Shown in pieces: positions 1-6,264 of a stretch of 6,264 nucleotides of DNA. Origin of the DNA: an uncultured Lachnobacterium sp. (GTDB lineage: Bacteria > Bacillota > Clostridia > Lachnospirales > Lachnospiraceae); contig URYB01000160.1 in NCBI GenBank assembly GCA_900552085.1, forward strand, positions 1-6,264, read 5' to 3'. Both the position numbers and the translations under genes were made by a program. Position 1 is the first letter of the stretch. Each line of letters begins with the position of its first letter. Below the pieces are notes generated by a model. The model made no database searches, was not told where the DNA came from, and saw nothing but the letters and a program-made list of their open reading frames with translations.

Positions 1-505
1 CGGATAACTGATATACCAACGGTTTTAAATCCACTTCACGCTCACTTTTCTTTGTCTTTTTTATAATTGTAAAGCAGTCTTTCGATGTAAATTCACGATC
101 TACAATGTCTTTCCATTCCTGTACGCTGTATGGGCTCTCATATCCATCTTTGAATGAGAGACGGTAATCAGCAGCCGCTACAATCGACATGGCGGTCTTT
201 GCTTTGTCCGGCAATTTGACATAAGAGGTCACTTCCACACCATCAACCATCGTCTGATTGAACGCTTCGATGCTTTCTTTAGAAGAAAGCGAACTGTTTA
301 CCTCTATATCAAAATATTCACCATCGCTTGTAATCCCAACACCAAGCGGAGCCGCAAAAGACATGATCTGATGCGGAGAATATCCTTCGGAATAGCAGAT
401 ATCAATGTTTGCACGGCGTACAGCTTTCTGAAAATAGCGCATCATATCCAGATGTCCGATAAATTTCATGGCACCCCATTTACGGAATTTAATTCTTATC
501 TTCAA
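1..505 (-). CDS. Radical SAM-linked protein (TIGR03936/DUF2344 family), 5' part only
   Basis: This is the N-terminal 168 codons of a gene that continues past the left edge. The translation begins MKIRIKFRKWGAMKFIGHLD and carries the conserved-looking stretch FIGHLD (residues 15-20), then YSEGYSPHQIMSFAAPLGVG (38-57) and a DGEYFDIE segment (61-68). I recognise these as the start of the family found next to, or fused with, TIGR03960 radical SAM proteins. Its biochemical role is unknown to me. The start is a TTG at 505. It lies 8 bases after a strong GAGGAGG, and the family N-terminus begins exactly there, whereas the first in-frame ATG (codon 13) would remove conserved residues. The gene overlaps the end of the upstream radical SAM gene by 17 bases in another frame, which suggests translational coupling and a physical or functional pair. 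No membrane segment or signal peptide is visible. From related genomes an RNase G/E gene would be expected further downstream, but that is outside the window. Confidence 0.88.
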   Translation of the reverse strand, partial: MKIRIKFRKWGAMKFIGHLDMMRYFQKAVRRANIDICYSEGYSPHQIMSFAAPLGVGITSDGEYFDIEVNSSLSSKESIEAFNQTMVDGVEVTSYVKLPDKAKTAMSIVAAADYRLSFKDGYESPYSVQEWKDIVDREFTSKDCFTIIKKTKKSEREVDLKPLVYQLS

Positions 506-2351
506 AGCAGACACCTCCTCCAAATTGTTTTGCTCCACATCCAGAACAACGCATACGGCAGTTTGGCGTAACCGTTTCGCTGAGTGCCGTCTTCCATTCA
601 CGAAGCATGAATGCTTTTGTAACACCTACATCAATAAAATCCCATGGGAAAATTTCATCTTCACCGCGTACACGTTTGGTGTAAAAATCAATATCAATAT
701 CGCATTCGCGGAATGCCTCAAGCCATAAATCATAATTGAAAAAGTCAGACCATGCATCGAAAATTCCACCATGCTCATAAACGTAATGAATTGCAGATGA
801 TAAGCGTCGATCTCCACGGGCAAGAACGCCTTCTAAAACGGTAACATCCGCTTCATGCCAGTTGTACCGGATACTCTTATGATTGAGCTGTTCCTTTACA
901 TGATCATTGACAATCTTTGCACGTCCAAGATAATCTCCCGGATCGAGCATAGATGCCCACTGGAATGGTGTAAATGGTTTCGGAACAAAAAAGGATGTAC
1001 TGATCGTAATCTGGCATTTACCGTTTCGTTTTTCCTTTGGAACAATATCATAATATAATGCCGCAATCTGATTGGCGAGCTCCGGTATCGCACGCATATC
1101 CTCTTCAGTCTCTGTAGGAAGTCCGAGCATAAAATATAATTTTACTTTATTCCATCCGCCTTCAAAAGCCTGTCCTGCACCGCCTAAGATATCCTCCACC
1201 GTCAGACCTTTATTAATGACATTGCGCAGACGCTGCGAACCTGCCTCCGGCGCAAACGTCAGACTGCTCTTTTTAATGTCCTGTACCTTCTGCATGATAT
1301 CAAGAGAAAAAGCATCAATTCTGAGTGAAGGAAGTGAAATATTGATATTCTTTTTATCACATTCATCAATCAGAAAACTGATCAGTTCCTCTAACTGCGA
1401 GTAGTCAGAAGAACTCAAAGAACTTAAAGAGATCTCCTCATGTCCTGTCGATGCGATCATTTTCTGTGCCAGGTCTTTTAGTCGTTCCACATCCTTCTCA
1501 CGATTCGGGCGATAGATCATACCAGCCTGACAGAAACGGCATCCACGAATACAGCCTCTTTGTATTTCCAGGACGACACGATCCTGTGTTGCTTTAATAA
1601 ATGGAACAATCGGCTTTTCCGGATAAACAGATCCGGTAAGATCCATATCCACCTGTTTCTTTATCGTTGCTGGAATGTCATTGTATTTTGGAGTAAATGC
1701 AGCAATCGTGCCATCTTCCTTATAAGACACCTCGTACAGTGATGGAACATAAATCCCTTCGATTTTAGCTGCTTCATGCAAAAATTCCTGACGGGAATAG
1801 TTGCCTTCCTTCATCTGCTTATACAGATCAAGAAAAGCATCATACTGTGTTTCGCCCTCTCCGATATAAAAACAATCAAAAAAGTCTGCAATCGGCTCTG
1901 GATTATAAGTGCATGGTCCGCCCGCTATTATAATCGGATCATCATTTTTTCTGTCTTTGGCATACAACGGAATCTGCGCCAGATCAAGAATCTGTAAAAT
2001 GTTCGTATAACACATTTCGTACTGAAGTGTCATTGCGACAAAATCAAAATCTTTAATCGGCTCCTGGGACTCCAAACCAAACAACGGAATATTCTGTTCT
2101 TTCATAATCTTGTGCAGATCCGGCCATGGAGAATACACACGCTCACACCATGTGTCCTCTCTGCGGTTGAACATATCGTACAAAATCTGGATTCCCAGAT
2201 GTGACATACCGATTTCGTATACATCAGGAAAACACATCGCAAAACGAATCTGCGATGTGTCTTTAATTACAGAGTTTAACTCATTCCCAATATATCTCGC
2301 CGGCTTCTCGATCTGCATCAGAATCTCATCACTCAAAGCTAGTTTTCTCAT
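489..2351 (-). CDS. Radical SAM protein of unknown function, TIGR03960 type
   Basis: This is a 620-residue protein. Its N-terminal part (about residues 35-170) looks like the Rossmann-like domain often placed before radical SAM cores in B12-binding-type enzymes. I see no DxHxxG cobalamin motif, so B12 binding is not supported. The radical SAM core follows, with the CxxxCxxC cluster motif at Cys267, Cys271 and Cys274 (CIRGCRFC), which should hold a [4Fe-4S] cluster for S-adenosylmethionine cleavage. The segments LTFAPEAGSQRLR (364-376) and YFMLGLPTET (406-415) are typical core features. The C-terminus carries another cysteine set (598, 602, 605, 615). Reading could start at a TTG at 2363, but that TTG overlaps the GAGG at 2361-2358, which is well placed (6 bases) for the ATG at 2351, so I chose 2351. 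The substrate is unknown. The protein is presumably cytoplasmic and works with the overlapping DUF2344 product. It follows the his genes by 38 bases with no terminator. Confidence 0.93.
   Translation of the reverse strand: MRKLALSDEILMQIEKPARYIGNELNSVIKDTSQIRFAMCFPDVYEIGMSHLGIQILYDMFNRREDTWCERVYSPWPDLHKIMKEQNIPLFGLESQEPIKDFDFVAMTLQYEMCYTNILQILDLAQIPLYAKDRKNDDPIIIAGGPCTYNPEPIADFFDCFYIGEGETQYDAFLDLYKQMKEGNYSRQEFLHEAAKIEGIYVPSLYEVSYKEDGTIAAFTPKYNDIPATIKKQVDMDLTGSVYPEKPIVPFIKATQDRVVLEIQRGCIRGCRFCQAGMIYRPNREKDVERLKDLAQKMIASTGHEEISLSSLSSSDYSQLEELISFLIDECDKKNINISLPSLRIDAFSLDIMQKVQDIKKSSLTFAPEAGSQRLRNVINKGLTVEDILGGAGQAFEGGWNKVKLYFMLGLPTETEEDMRAIPELANQIAALYYDIVPKEKRNGKCQITISTSFFVPKPFTPFQWASMLDPGDYLGRAKIVNDHVKEQLNHKSIRYNWHEADVTVLEGVLARGDRRLSSAIHYVYEHGGIFDAWSDFFNYDLWLEAFRECDIDIDFYTKRVRGEDEIFPWDFIDVGVTKAFMLREWKTALSETVTPNCRMRCSGCGAKQFGGGVCFEDKN
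514..520 (-). promoter_or_regulatory. Ribosome binding site deciding the TTG start of the DUF2344 gene
   Basis: On the minus strand the bases read GAGGAGG, followed by 8 bases and then TTG at 505-503. The site lies inside the last codons of the radical SAM gene, which does not stop until 489. It is the strongest ribosome site near this gene and supports the non-ATG start over the ATG at codon 13. Confidence 0.8.
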
Positions 2352-2357
2352 GATATA

Positions 2358-2361
2358 CCTC
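2358..2361 (-). promoter_or_regulatory. Ribosome binding site deciding the ATG start of the radical SAM gene
   Basis: The minus strand reads GAGG, then six bases (TATATC), then ATG at 2351. The longer reading from TTG at 2363 would put the start codon on top of this site and has no comparable purine run at the right distance upstream. The annotated start is therefore 2351, four codons shorter than the longest open frame. Confidence 0.7.
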
Positions 2362-2389
2362 AAATCTAAATTTATAATTTTGTATCGTG

Positions 2390-3670
2390 CTAACGCTGTG
2401 CAAGCTCATTTGCAATCTCTTCCCAGGTAACACCTTTTTCTACCATAAGAATCATGCAATGATATAAGAAGTCCGAAATTTCATATTTGATTTCTTCCGA
2501 AACCGGATTCTTAGCTGCAATAATAATTTCAGTTGCCTCTTCCCCTACTTTTTTCAAAATACTGTCGATACCTTTATCAAAAAGCTCATTGGTATAAGAA
2601 CCTTCTTTTGGATTCTCGCGACGTTCTTTGATAACATCGTAAACACTTTCCAATACTTTCAAAGGGTTCTTTTCTACGTATTCTTTGCGTACAATATTAT
2701 TGAAAAAGCAGGAACGGTTTCCTGTATGACATGCAGCACCTACCTGCGACACTTTTGCAAGAATAGTATCAAAATCACAGTCTGCCGTCAAGGATTTTAC
2801 ATATTGGATATGACCGGATGTAAGTCCTTTCGTCCAAAGTTCCTGCCGGCTGCGGCTGTAATACGTCATCTTTCCAATATGAATTGTCGTATTAAAAGCT
2901 TCCTCATTCATATATGCAAGCATAAGCACTTCGTCCGTTCGATAATCCTGAACAATGACCGGAACCATTCCATCGGAATTCAGTTTCAGATCCGACCAGT
3001 GCAGATCCGGTGCAAAATTATCCATCTTGATGCCTTCTCCCGACAGTGAAGATTTCAGTTTCATAATATCCGTAGTGGAATTATTGATAAAAGTTCCGGC
3101 AATTCCACGAATCTTTTCGCGCTTCAATAATTGAACAATTTCCTCATAATTATACTCGGATAAGTTAACGACATAAGGAACATTTGTCAGATTTTCCAAA
3201 GCATCCAGAATATCTGCATTGAGCACAAGGACCTCATGGAATGTATCTTCAATGCTCTGCTGGTTTTTGAAAATAAAATCAACATTGTTGACGGATACCA
3301 AAATGCGGTCTTTGCCAAAACGTTCGCTCGCTTCTTTCGCAAGTCCGACACTTGATGGTTTGCTCGCATTGAAGATGACCTGCAGGCACCCTGCATAAAG
3401 AAGTTTTTTTACATCTTCGAGACGGTTGATATTTCCGCCTGCACAAACCTTGATCTCAATATTGCGATTGATATTCTTTATCGTATTAATATTCTTTTCA
3501 TGCTCATCATCACTGGTGGACAAATCAAAGATAATAATCTTGTCAATTCCACTGTCGTTGTATAGCTGGCAAAGCTGATACACATCATCTACCGGTGTAA
3601 AATCTGTCATAGAGCGTACCGCTTTTCCCTCTTTTAAATAGAGCGTTGCGACAATGTTTTTTTGTTCCAT
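2390..3670 (-). CDS. hisIE: Bifunctional phosphoribosyl-AMP cyclohydrolase / phosphoribosyl-ATP pyrophosphatase with N-terminal HisA/HisF-like domain
   Basis: This 426-residue cytoplasmic protein catalyses steps two and three of histidine synthesis: hydrolysis of phosphoribosyl-ATP to phosphoribosyl-AMP and ring opening to ProFAR. It has three parts. Residues 1 to about 220 resemble a shortened, inactive HisA/HisF barrel. Residues about 223-327 are HisI, with [10 protein letters not shown] (278-287), the metal-binding DCDFD (Asp297, Asp299, Asp301) and candidate zinc cysteines 298, 314 and 321 in CHTGNRSC. Residues about 338-426 are HisE, with the YTNEL start, KKVGEEATE (373-381) and an acidic EISDFLYH segment (397-404). 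Ordinary HisIE is about 200 residues, so this protein is roughly double length. The ATG follows the hisB stop after 3 bases (TAA TAA ATG). An AAAGGAAG 12 bases or so upstream sits in the hisB tail, so translation is probably coupled to hisB. All HisI and HisE key residues I looked for are present, so both activities should work. The N-terminal role is unknown. Confidence 0.95.
   Translation of the reverse strand: MEQKNIVATLYLKEGKAVRSMTDFTPVDDVYQLCQLYNDSGIDKIIIFDLSTSDDEHEKNINTIKNINRNIEIKVCAGGNINRLEDVKKLLYAGCLQVIFNASKPSSVGLAKEASERFGKDRILVSVNNVDFIFKNQQSIEDTFHEVLVLNADILDALENLTNVPYVVNLSEYNYEEIVQLLKREKIRGIAGTFINNSTTDIMKLKSSLSGEGIKMDNFAPDLHWSDLKLNSDGMVPVIVQDYRTDEVLMLAYMNEEAFNTTIHIGKMTYYSRSRQELWTKGLTSGHIQYVKSLTADCDFDTILAKVSQVGAACHTGNRSCFFNNIVRKEYVEKNPLKVLESVYDVIKERRENPKEGSYTNELFDKGIDSILKKVGEEATEIIIAAKNPVSEEIKYEISDFLYHCMILMVEKGVTWEEIANELAQR
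3011..3670 (-). other. Degenerate HisA/HisF-like (beta/alpha) barrel domain fused to HisIE
   Basis: This covers residues 1-220 of the hisIE product. By eye it follows the first half of HisF/HisA closely. [13 protein letters not shown] lines up with the IIPCLDVKDGRVV of His[11 protein letters not shown] (41-50) with the second strand, and the [11 protein letters not shown] segment (77-87) with the GGGI phosphate loop. The first catalytic aspartate is Tyr11, and the second, on the fifth strand (ILVSVNN), is Asn128. The middle of the barrel is shortened, and where HisF has its second phosphate loop (SGGAG type) this protein has NLSEY (169-173). Family knowledge says both aspartates are needed for isomerase or cyclase activity, so the domain should be catalytically inactive. 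A scaffolding, oligomerisation or ligand-sensing role is a guess. Confidence 0.75.
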
Positions 3671-3673
3671 TTA

Positions 3674-4264
3674 TTATAAACTTCCTTTCGTGGACAAAAT
3701 TCCCTGAATGCGTGGGTCCATGGTGGTTGCTTCATCCAGGGCGCGGGCAAACGATTTGAACATCGCTTCTGCCATATGGTGGTTGTTTCCAGGGCTTAAT
3801 ACTTTAATGTGCAGATTCATACCTGCAGAATAAGATACTGCATAGAAAAACTCTTTTACCATCTCGGTATCCATCTGTCCGATACGTTCTGTTGTAAATT
3901 CACCATCAAAAACCAGATATGGACGACCGGACAAATCAACGGCACACAGCACCAGTGATTCATCCATTGGTAAAATGCAGCTTCCAAAACGGCGAATACC
4001 GCTTTTATCACCAATTGCTTCGCGGATTGCATTTCCAAGTACGATACCACAGTCTTCAATCGTATGATGACTGTCTACCACCAAATCGCCGTCACAGGAT
4101 AAATCCAAATCAAAAAATCCATGTTTGGAAAATCCTTCCAGCATATGATCAAAAAATCCTATGCCTGTTTGAATCTGAGATTTACCGCCTCCATCAATAT
4201 TTAATGTCACTGCAATATCTGTCTCTTTTGTCTTTCGCTGTAATTTTGCAATTCTATCTGCCAT
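3674..4264 (-). CDS. hisB: Imidazoleglycerol-phosphate dehydratase
   Basis: This 196-residue enzyme dehydrates imidazoleglycerol phosphate to imidazoleacetol phosphate in the cytoplasm. The length and content fit the monofunctional form, and there is no N-terminal HAD phosphatase domain as in the enterobacterial fused HisB. The manganese-binding histidine motifs are clear: FFDHML (37-42), DSHHTIEDC (64-72) and NNHHMAEAMFK (160-170). MDES (100-103) and DLSGRP (110-115) are also in the usual places. The family forms a 24-subunit assembly with metal sites between subunits. The gene lies 45 bases after hisD, with an AAGAGGG about 10 bases before the ATG, a slightly long spacing. It ends in a tandem TAA TAA immediately before the hisIE start. 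Because no phosphatase is fused, a separate histidinol-phosphate phosphatase must be encoded elsewhere. Confidence 0.97.
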   Translation of the reverse strand: MADRIAKLQRKTKETDIAVTLNIDGGGKSQIQTGIGFFDHMLEGFSKHGFFDLDLSCDGDLVVDSHHTIEDCGIVLGNAIREAIGDKSGIRRFGSCILPMDESLVLCAVDLSGRPYLVFDGEFTTERIGQMDTEMVKEFFYAVSYSAGMNLHIKVLSPGNNHHMAEAMFKSFARALDEATTMDPRIQGILSTKGSL

Positions 4265-4309
4265 AATCTGATGCCCTCTTTATGATATGTATTGAATCTT
4301 TTTTTGCTC

Positions 4310-5596
4310 CTATTCAAAACGAACACGAATTGAATTCGCATGTGCAGTAAGTTTTTCGCACTCAGCAAACTGCTCGATGTCGGTATGAACTTTCTCTAAT
4401 GCTTCTCTTGAATATGAGATAATGCTGGATTTCTTAATAAAATCATCAACAGATAATGCCGAGAAGAATTTCGCTGTACCATTTGTCGGAAGAACATGGT
4501 TCGGACCAGCAAAATAATCTCCAAGTGGTTCAGAAGAATACTCTCCGATAAAGATTGCTCCTGCATTACGAATCTTTGTCATAACATGGAACGGATCAGC
4601 TGTGACAATCTCCATATGTTCGGAAGCAATTTCGTTTACAGTTGCAATTGCTTCATCCATAGTATCAGCAACTAAAATATAACCATAATTGTCTAATGAT
4701 TTCTGAATAATTTCTTTTCTGGAAAGAACTTCTACAAATCCATCTACTTCTTTGGATACTTCTTCTGCAAGCTTTGAACTTGTAGTAATTAAAATAGCAG
4801 ATGCCATCTCATCATGTTCTGCCTGAGACAATAAATCGGCTGCAACATAACGAGGATTTGCAGTATCATCTGCAAGAACAAGAATTTCACTCGGACCAGC
4901 AATGGAATCAATACTTACATAACCAAACACTGCTTTTTTCGCAAGTGCTACATAAATATTTCCAGGTCCTACAATCTTGTCTACCTTTGGAACACTCTCT
5001 GTTCCGAAGGCCATAGCTGCGATTGCCTGAGCACCGCCGACTTTATAAATTTCATCAACACCGGCCTCTTTTGCAGCAACCAGCGTGGATGCATATACTT
5101 TTCCATCTTTTCCAGGAGGTGTACACATGACAATTCGATCAACACCCGCAACTTTTGCAGGCAATACATTCATAAGTACAGAGGATGGATATACTGCCTT
5201 TCCACCAGGTACATATACACCTACAGTTGCCAGTGCAGTTACTTTCTGTCCAAGAATAATACCATCTTCTGATGTAAACCATGAGTTCTGCATCTGTTTC
5301 TCATGATACTTTTTAATATTGACAAGAGATTTACGAATAACAGAAAGCAATGTCTCATCTACCTGCTCATAAGCCTCTTGGATCTCTTCTTCTGTAACCA
5401 GAATATTATCTGCATTGATATCTGCTCCGTCAAACTGCTTTGTATAAGAAAAAATAGCCTGATCACGGTTCTTACGAACTTCTTCAATGATTGCATTTAC
5501 ACGGCCCTCAAATTCTCCATAATTGTTTGGGCTTCTTTTTAATAAGTTCTGCAGAATATCATTCTTTGTCTCTGGTGTAAGTTTAAGAATTCTCAT
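4310..5596 (-). CDS. hisD: Histidinol dehydrogenase
   Basis: This 428-residue zinc enzyme carries out the last two oxidations of the pathway, histidinol to histidinal to histidine, with two NAD+. The residue numbering matches the E. coli enzyme (434 residues) very well. Zinc ligands Gln258, His261, Asp360 and His419 correspond to its 259, 262, 360 and 419, and the catalytic pair Glu326-His327 lies in SEHMEI. Other signatures are VYVPGGKAVYPSSVLMN (127-143), GGAQAIAAMAFGT (187-199), KIVGPGN (207-213), DSIAGPSEI (230-238) and PLGDYFAGPNHVLPT (357-371). The protein is full length with no missing key residue. The ATG at 5596 is preceded by AGGGAGG with a 6-base spacing, located in the 21-base gap after hisG. 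It is cytoplasmic and normally dimeric. The position between hisG and hisB is the common Firmicute order. Confidence 0.98.
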   Translation of the reverse strand: MRILKLTPETKNDILQNLLKRSPNNYGEFEGRVNAIIEEVRKNRDQAIFSYTKQFDGADINADNILVTEEEIQEAYEQVDETLLSVIRKSLVNIKKYHEKQMQNSWFTSEDGIILGQKVTALATVGVYVPGGKAVYPSSVLMNVLPAKVAGVDRIVMCTPPGKDGKVYASTLVAAKEAGVDEIYKVGGAQAIAAMAFGTESVPKVDKIVGPGNIYVALAKKAVFGYVSIDSIAGPSEILVLADDTANPRYVAADLLSQAEHDEMASAILITTSSKLAEEVSKEVDGFVEVLSRKEIIQKSLDNYGYILVADTMDEAIATVNEIASEHMEIVTADPFHVMTKIRNAGAIFIGEYSSEPLGDYFAGPNHVLPTNGTAKFFSALSVDDFIKKSSIISYSREALEKVHTDIEQFAECEKLTAHANSIRVRFE

Positions 5597-5617
5597 AATG
5601 TGCCTCCCTGTAGTCTT

Positions 5618-6262
5618 CTAAATTACCGTCTTTAAATCACGAATCAGTTTGGTGATTCTTTCATTTTGCATTTTCATACTTACCTGGTTCACGACAACAC
5701 GTGCTGACAATGGACATACTTCTTCCAAAACCGTCAATCCATTTTCCTTTAATGTTGTTCCAGTCTCTACAATATCACAAATCACCTCAGAAAGTCCAAC
5801 AATTGGAGCAAGTTCGATGGAACCATTTAATTTAATGATCTCCACTGTCTGATGTTTTTTGTTGTAAAAATAATCTTTTGCGATCCTTGGATACTTCGTA
5901 GCTACGCGGATCTGCTCATGATGCTGTAACAGATCTCTCGCACTCTCTGGACCACAGATACACATTCTGCATTTTCCAAATCCAAGATCCAAAACTTCGT
6001 ATATATTACGTGCCTCTTCTAAAATAGTATCTTTGCCGACGATTCCGATGTCTGCCGCCCCGTATTCCACATACGTAGGTACATCCGGTCCTTTTGCAAG
6101 GAAAAAGCGGAGTTTCAACTCTTCGTTCACAAAAATCAGCTTTCTGGTATCCGGATCTTTGATCTCTTCACATGTAATTCCGATTTTTTCAAATAATTCC
6201 AATGTTTTTTTTGCAAGACGTCCTTTTCCCAAAGCAAACGTCAGGTATCTTTTCTCTTCCAT
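5618..6262 (-). CDS. hisG: ATP phosphoribosyltransferase catalytic subunit, short form
   Basis: This 214-residue enzyme joins ATP and PRPP to make phosphoribosyl-ATP, the committed first step of histidine synthesis. It has the N-terminal ALGKGRL (10-16), [20 protein letters not shown] (58-77), VATKYP (120-125) and GSIELAP (147-153), then the PRPP-binding stretch [14 protein letters not shown] (163-176). It ends just after the catalytic domains and lacks the C-terminal ACT-like regulatory domain of long HisG (about 290 residues). By family knowledge short HisG needs HisZ, a histidyl-tRNA synthetase paralogue, for activity and histidine feedback, so a hisZ gene is predicted. The start ATG is only 2 bases from the right edge. 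The preceding bases make TAATG, which could be the stop of an upstream overlapping gene, but the ribosome site cannot be seen. The protein start looks natural, so I take the gene as complete. Confidence 0.96.
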   Translation of the reverse strand: MEEKRYLTFALGKGRLAKKTLELFEKIGITCEEIKDPDTRKLIFVNEELKLRFFLAKGPDVPTYVEYGAADIGIVGKDTILEEARNIYEVLDLGFGKCRMCICGPESARDLLQHHEQIRVATKYPRIAKDYFYNKKHQTVEIIKLNGSIELAPIVGLSEVICDIVETGTTLKENGLTVLEEVCPLSARVVVNQVSMKMQNERITKLIRDLKTVI

Positions 6263-6264
6263 TA

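Noticed and set aside
1072..1404. Plus-strand open frame of 110 codons
   Set aside because: It lies entirely antisense to the radical SAM gene, whose protein motifs are intact. The plus-strand product resembles no family I know, and I see no convincing ribosome site. The other plus-strand frames (for example 2726-3049 and 3919-4266) are rejected for the same reason.
1840..2250. Cobalamin-binding domain in the radical SAM protein
   Set aside because: The N-terminal region has the general look of a B12-binding-type Rossmann domain, but the DxHxxG motif that ligates cobalamin is not present, so I do not claim B12 dependence.
2352..2389. Possible promoter before the radical SAM gene
   Set aside because: There is an AT-rich TATAAA-like stretch and a TTGCAC further up on the minus strand, but the spacing is about 20 bases or more and no good -35/-10 pair fits. 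I cannot support a promoter here.
3654..3665. Homopolymer run near the hisIE start as a frameshift site
   Set aside because: The A-run on the coding strand (T on the plus strand) lies in codons 2-5. The frame continues intact through all three domains, so there is no sign of a frameshift or programmed slippage.
4294..4306. T-tract in the hisD-hisB gap as a terminator
   Set aside because: The run of T is on the plus strand, so the transcript carries A, not U, and there is no GC-rich hairpin before it. It cannot be an intrinsic terminator for these genes.

Overview
The window is a bacterial, low-GC (about 40% by eye) stretch in which every supportable gene lies on the minus strand, so transcription runs from 6264 towards 1. 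Gene content, strong GGAGG-type ribosome sites, short-form HisG, the unusual three-part HisIE protein and the following radical SAM/DUF2344 pair suggest an anaerobic Firmicute of the Clostridia, most likely Lachnospiraceae. The family-level assignment is an inference from recalled gene order and protein style, not from a search.

In order of transcription, 6262-2390 is a histidine biosynthesis cluster: hisG (short form), hisD, hisB (dehydratase only), and a 426-residue protein carrying HisI and HisE behind a degenerate HisA/HisF-like domain. Gaps are 21, 45 and 3 bases, with no terminator between genes, so this reads as one operon. The encoded steps are the first three (HisG, HisE, HisI), the dehydratase (HisB) and the final oxidation (HisD). 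hisA, hisF, hisH, hisC, a histidinol-phosphate phosphatase and the HisZ partner of short HisG are not in the window. HisZ may lie just upstream, where the hisG start sits in a TAATG context.

From 2351 to 1 there are two genes of unknown function: a radical SAM protein of the TIGR03960 type and, overlapping it by 17 bases, the start of its usual partner (TIGR03936/DUF2344), which runs off the left edge. Only 38 bases separate them from hisIE, so they may be cotranscribed with the his genes.

There are no RNA genes, mobile elements, CRISPR arrays or long non-coding stretches. The whole window is coding apart from gaps of 45 bases or less. Most is ordinary metabolism. The two parts worth a second look are the catalytically dead-looking barrel domain fused to HisIE and the uncharacterised radical SAM pair with an extra C-terminal cysteine cluster.
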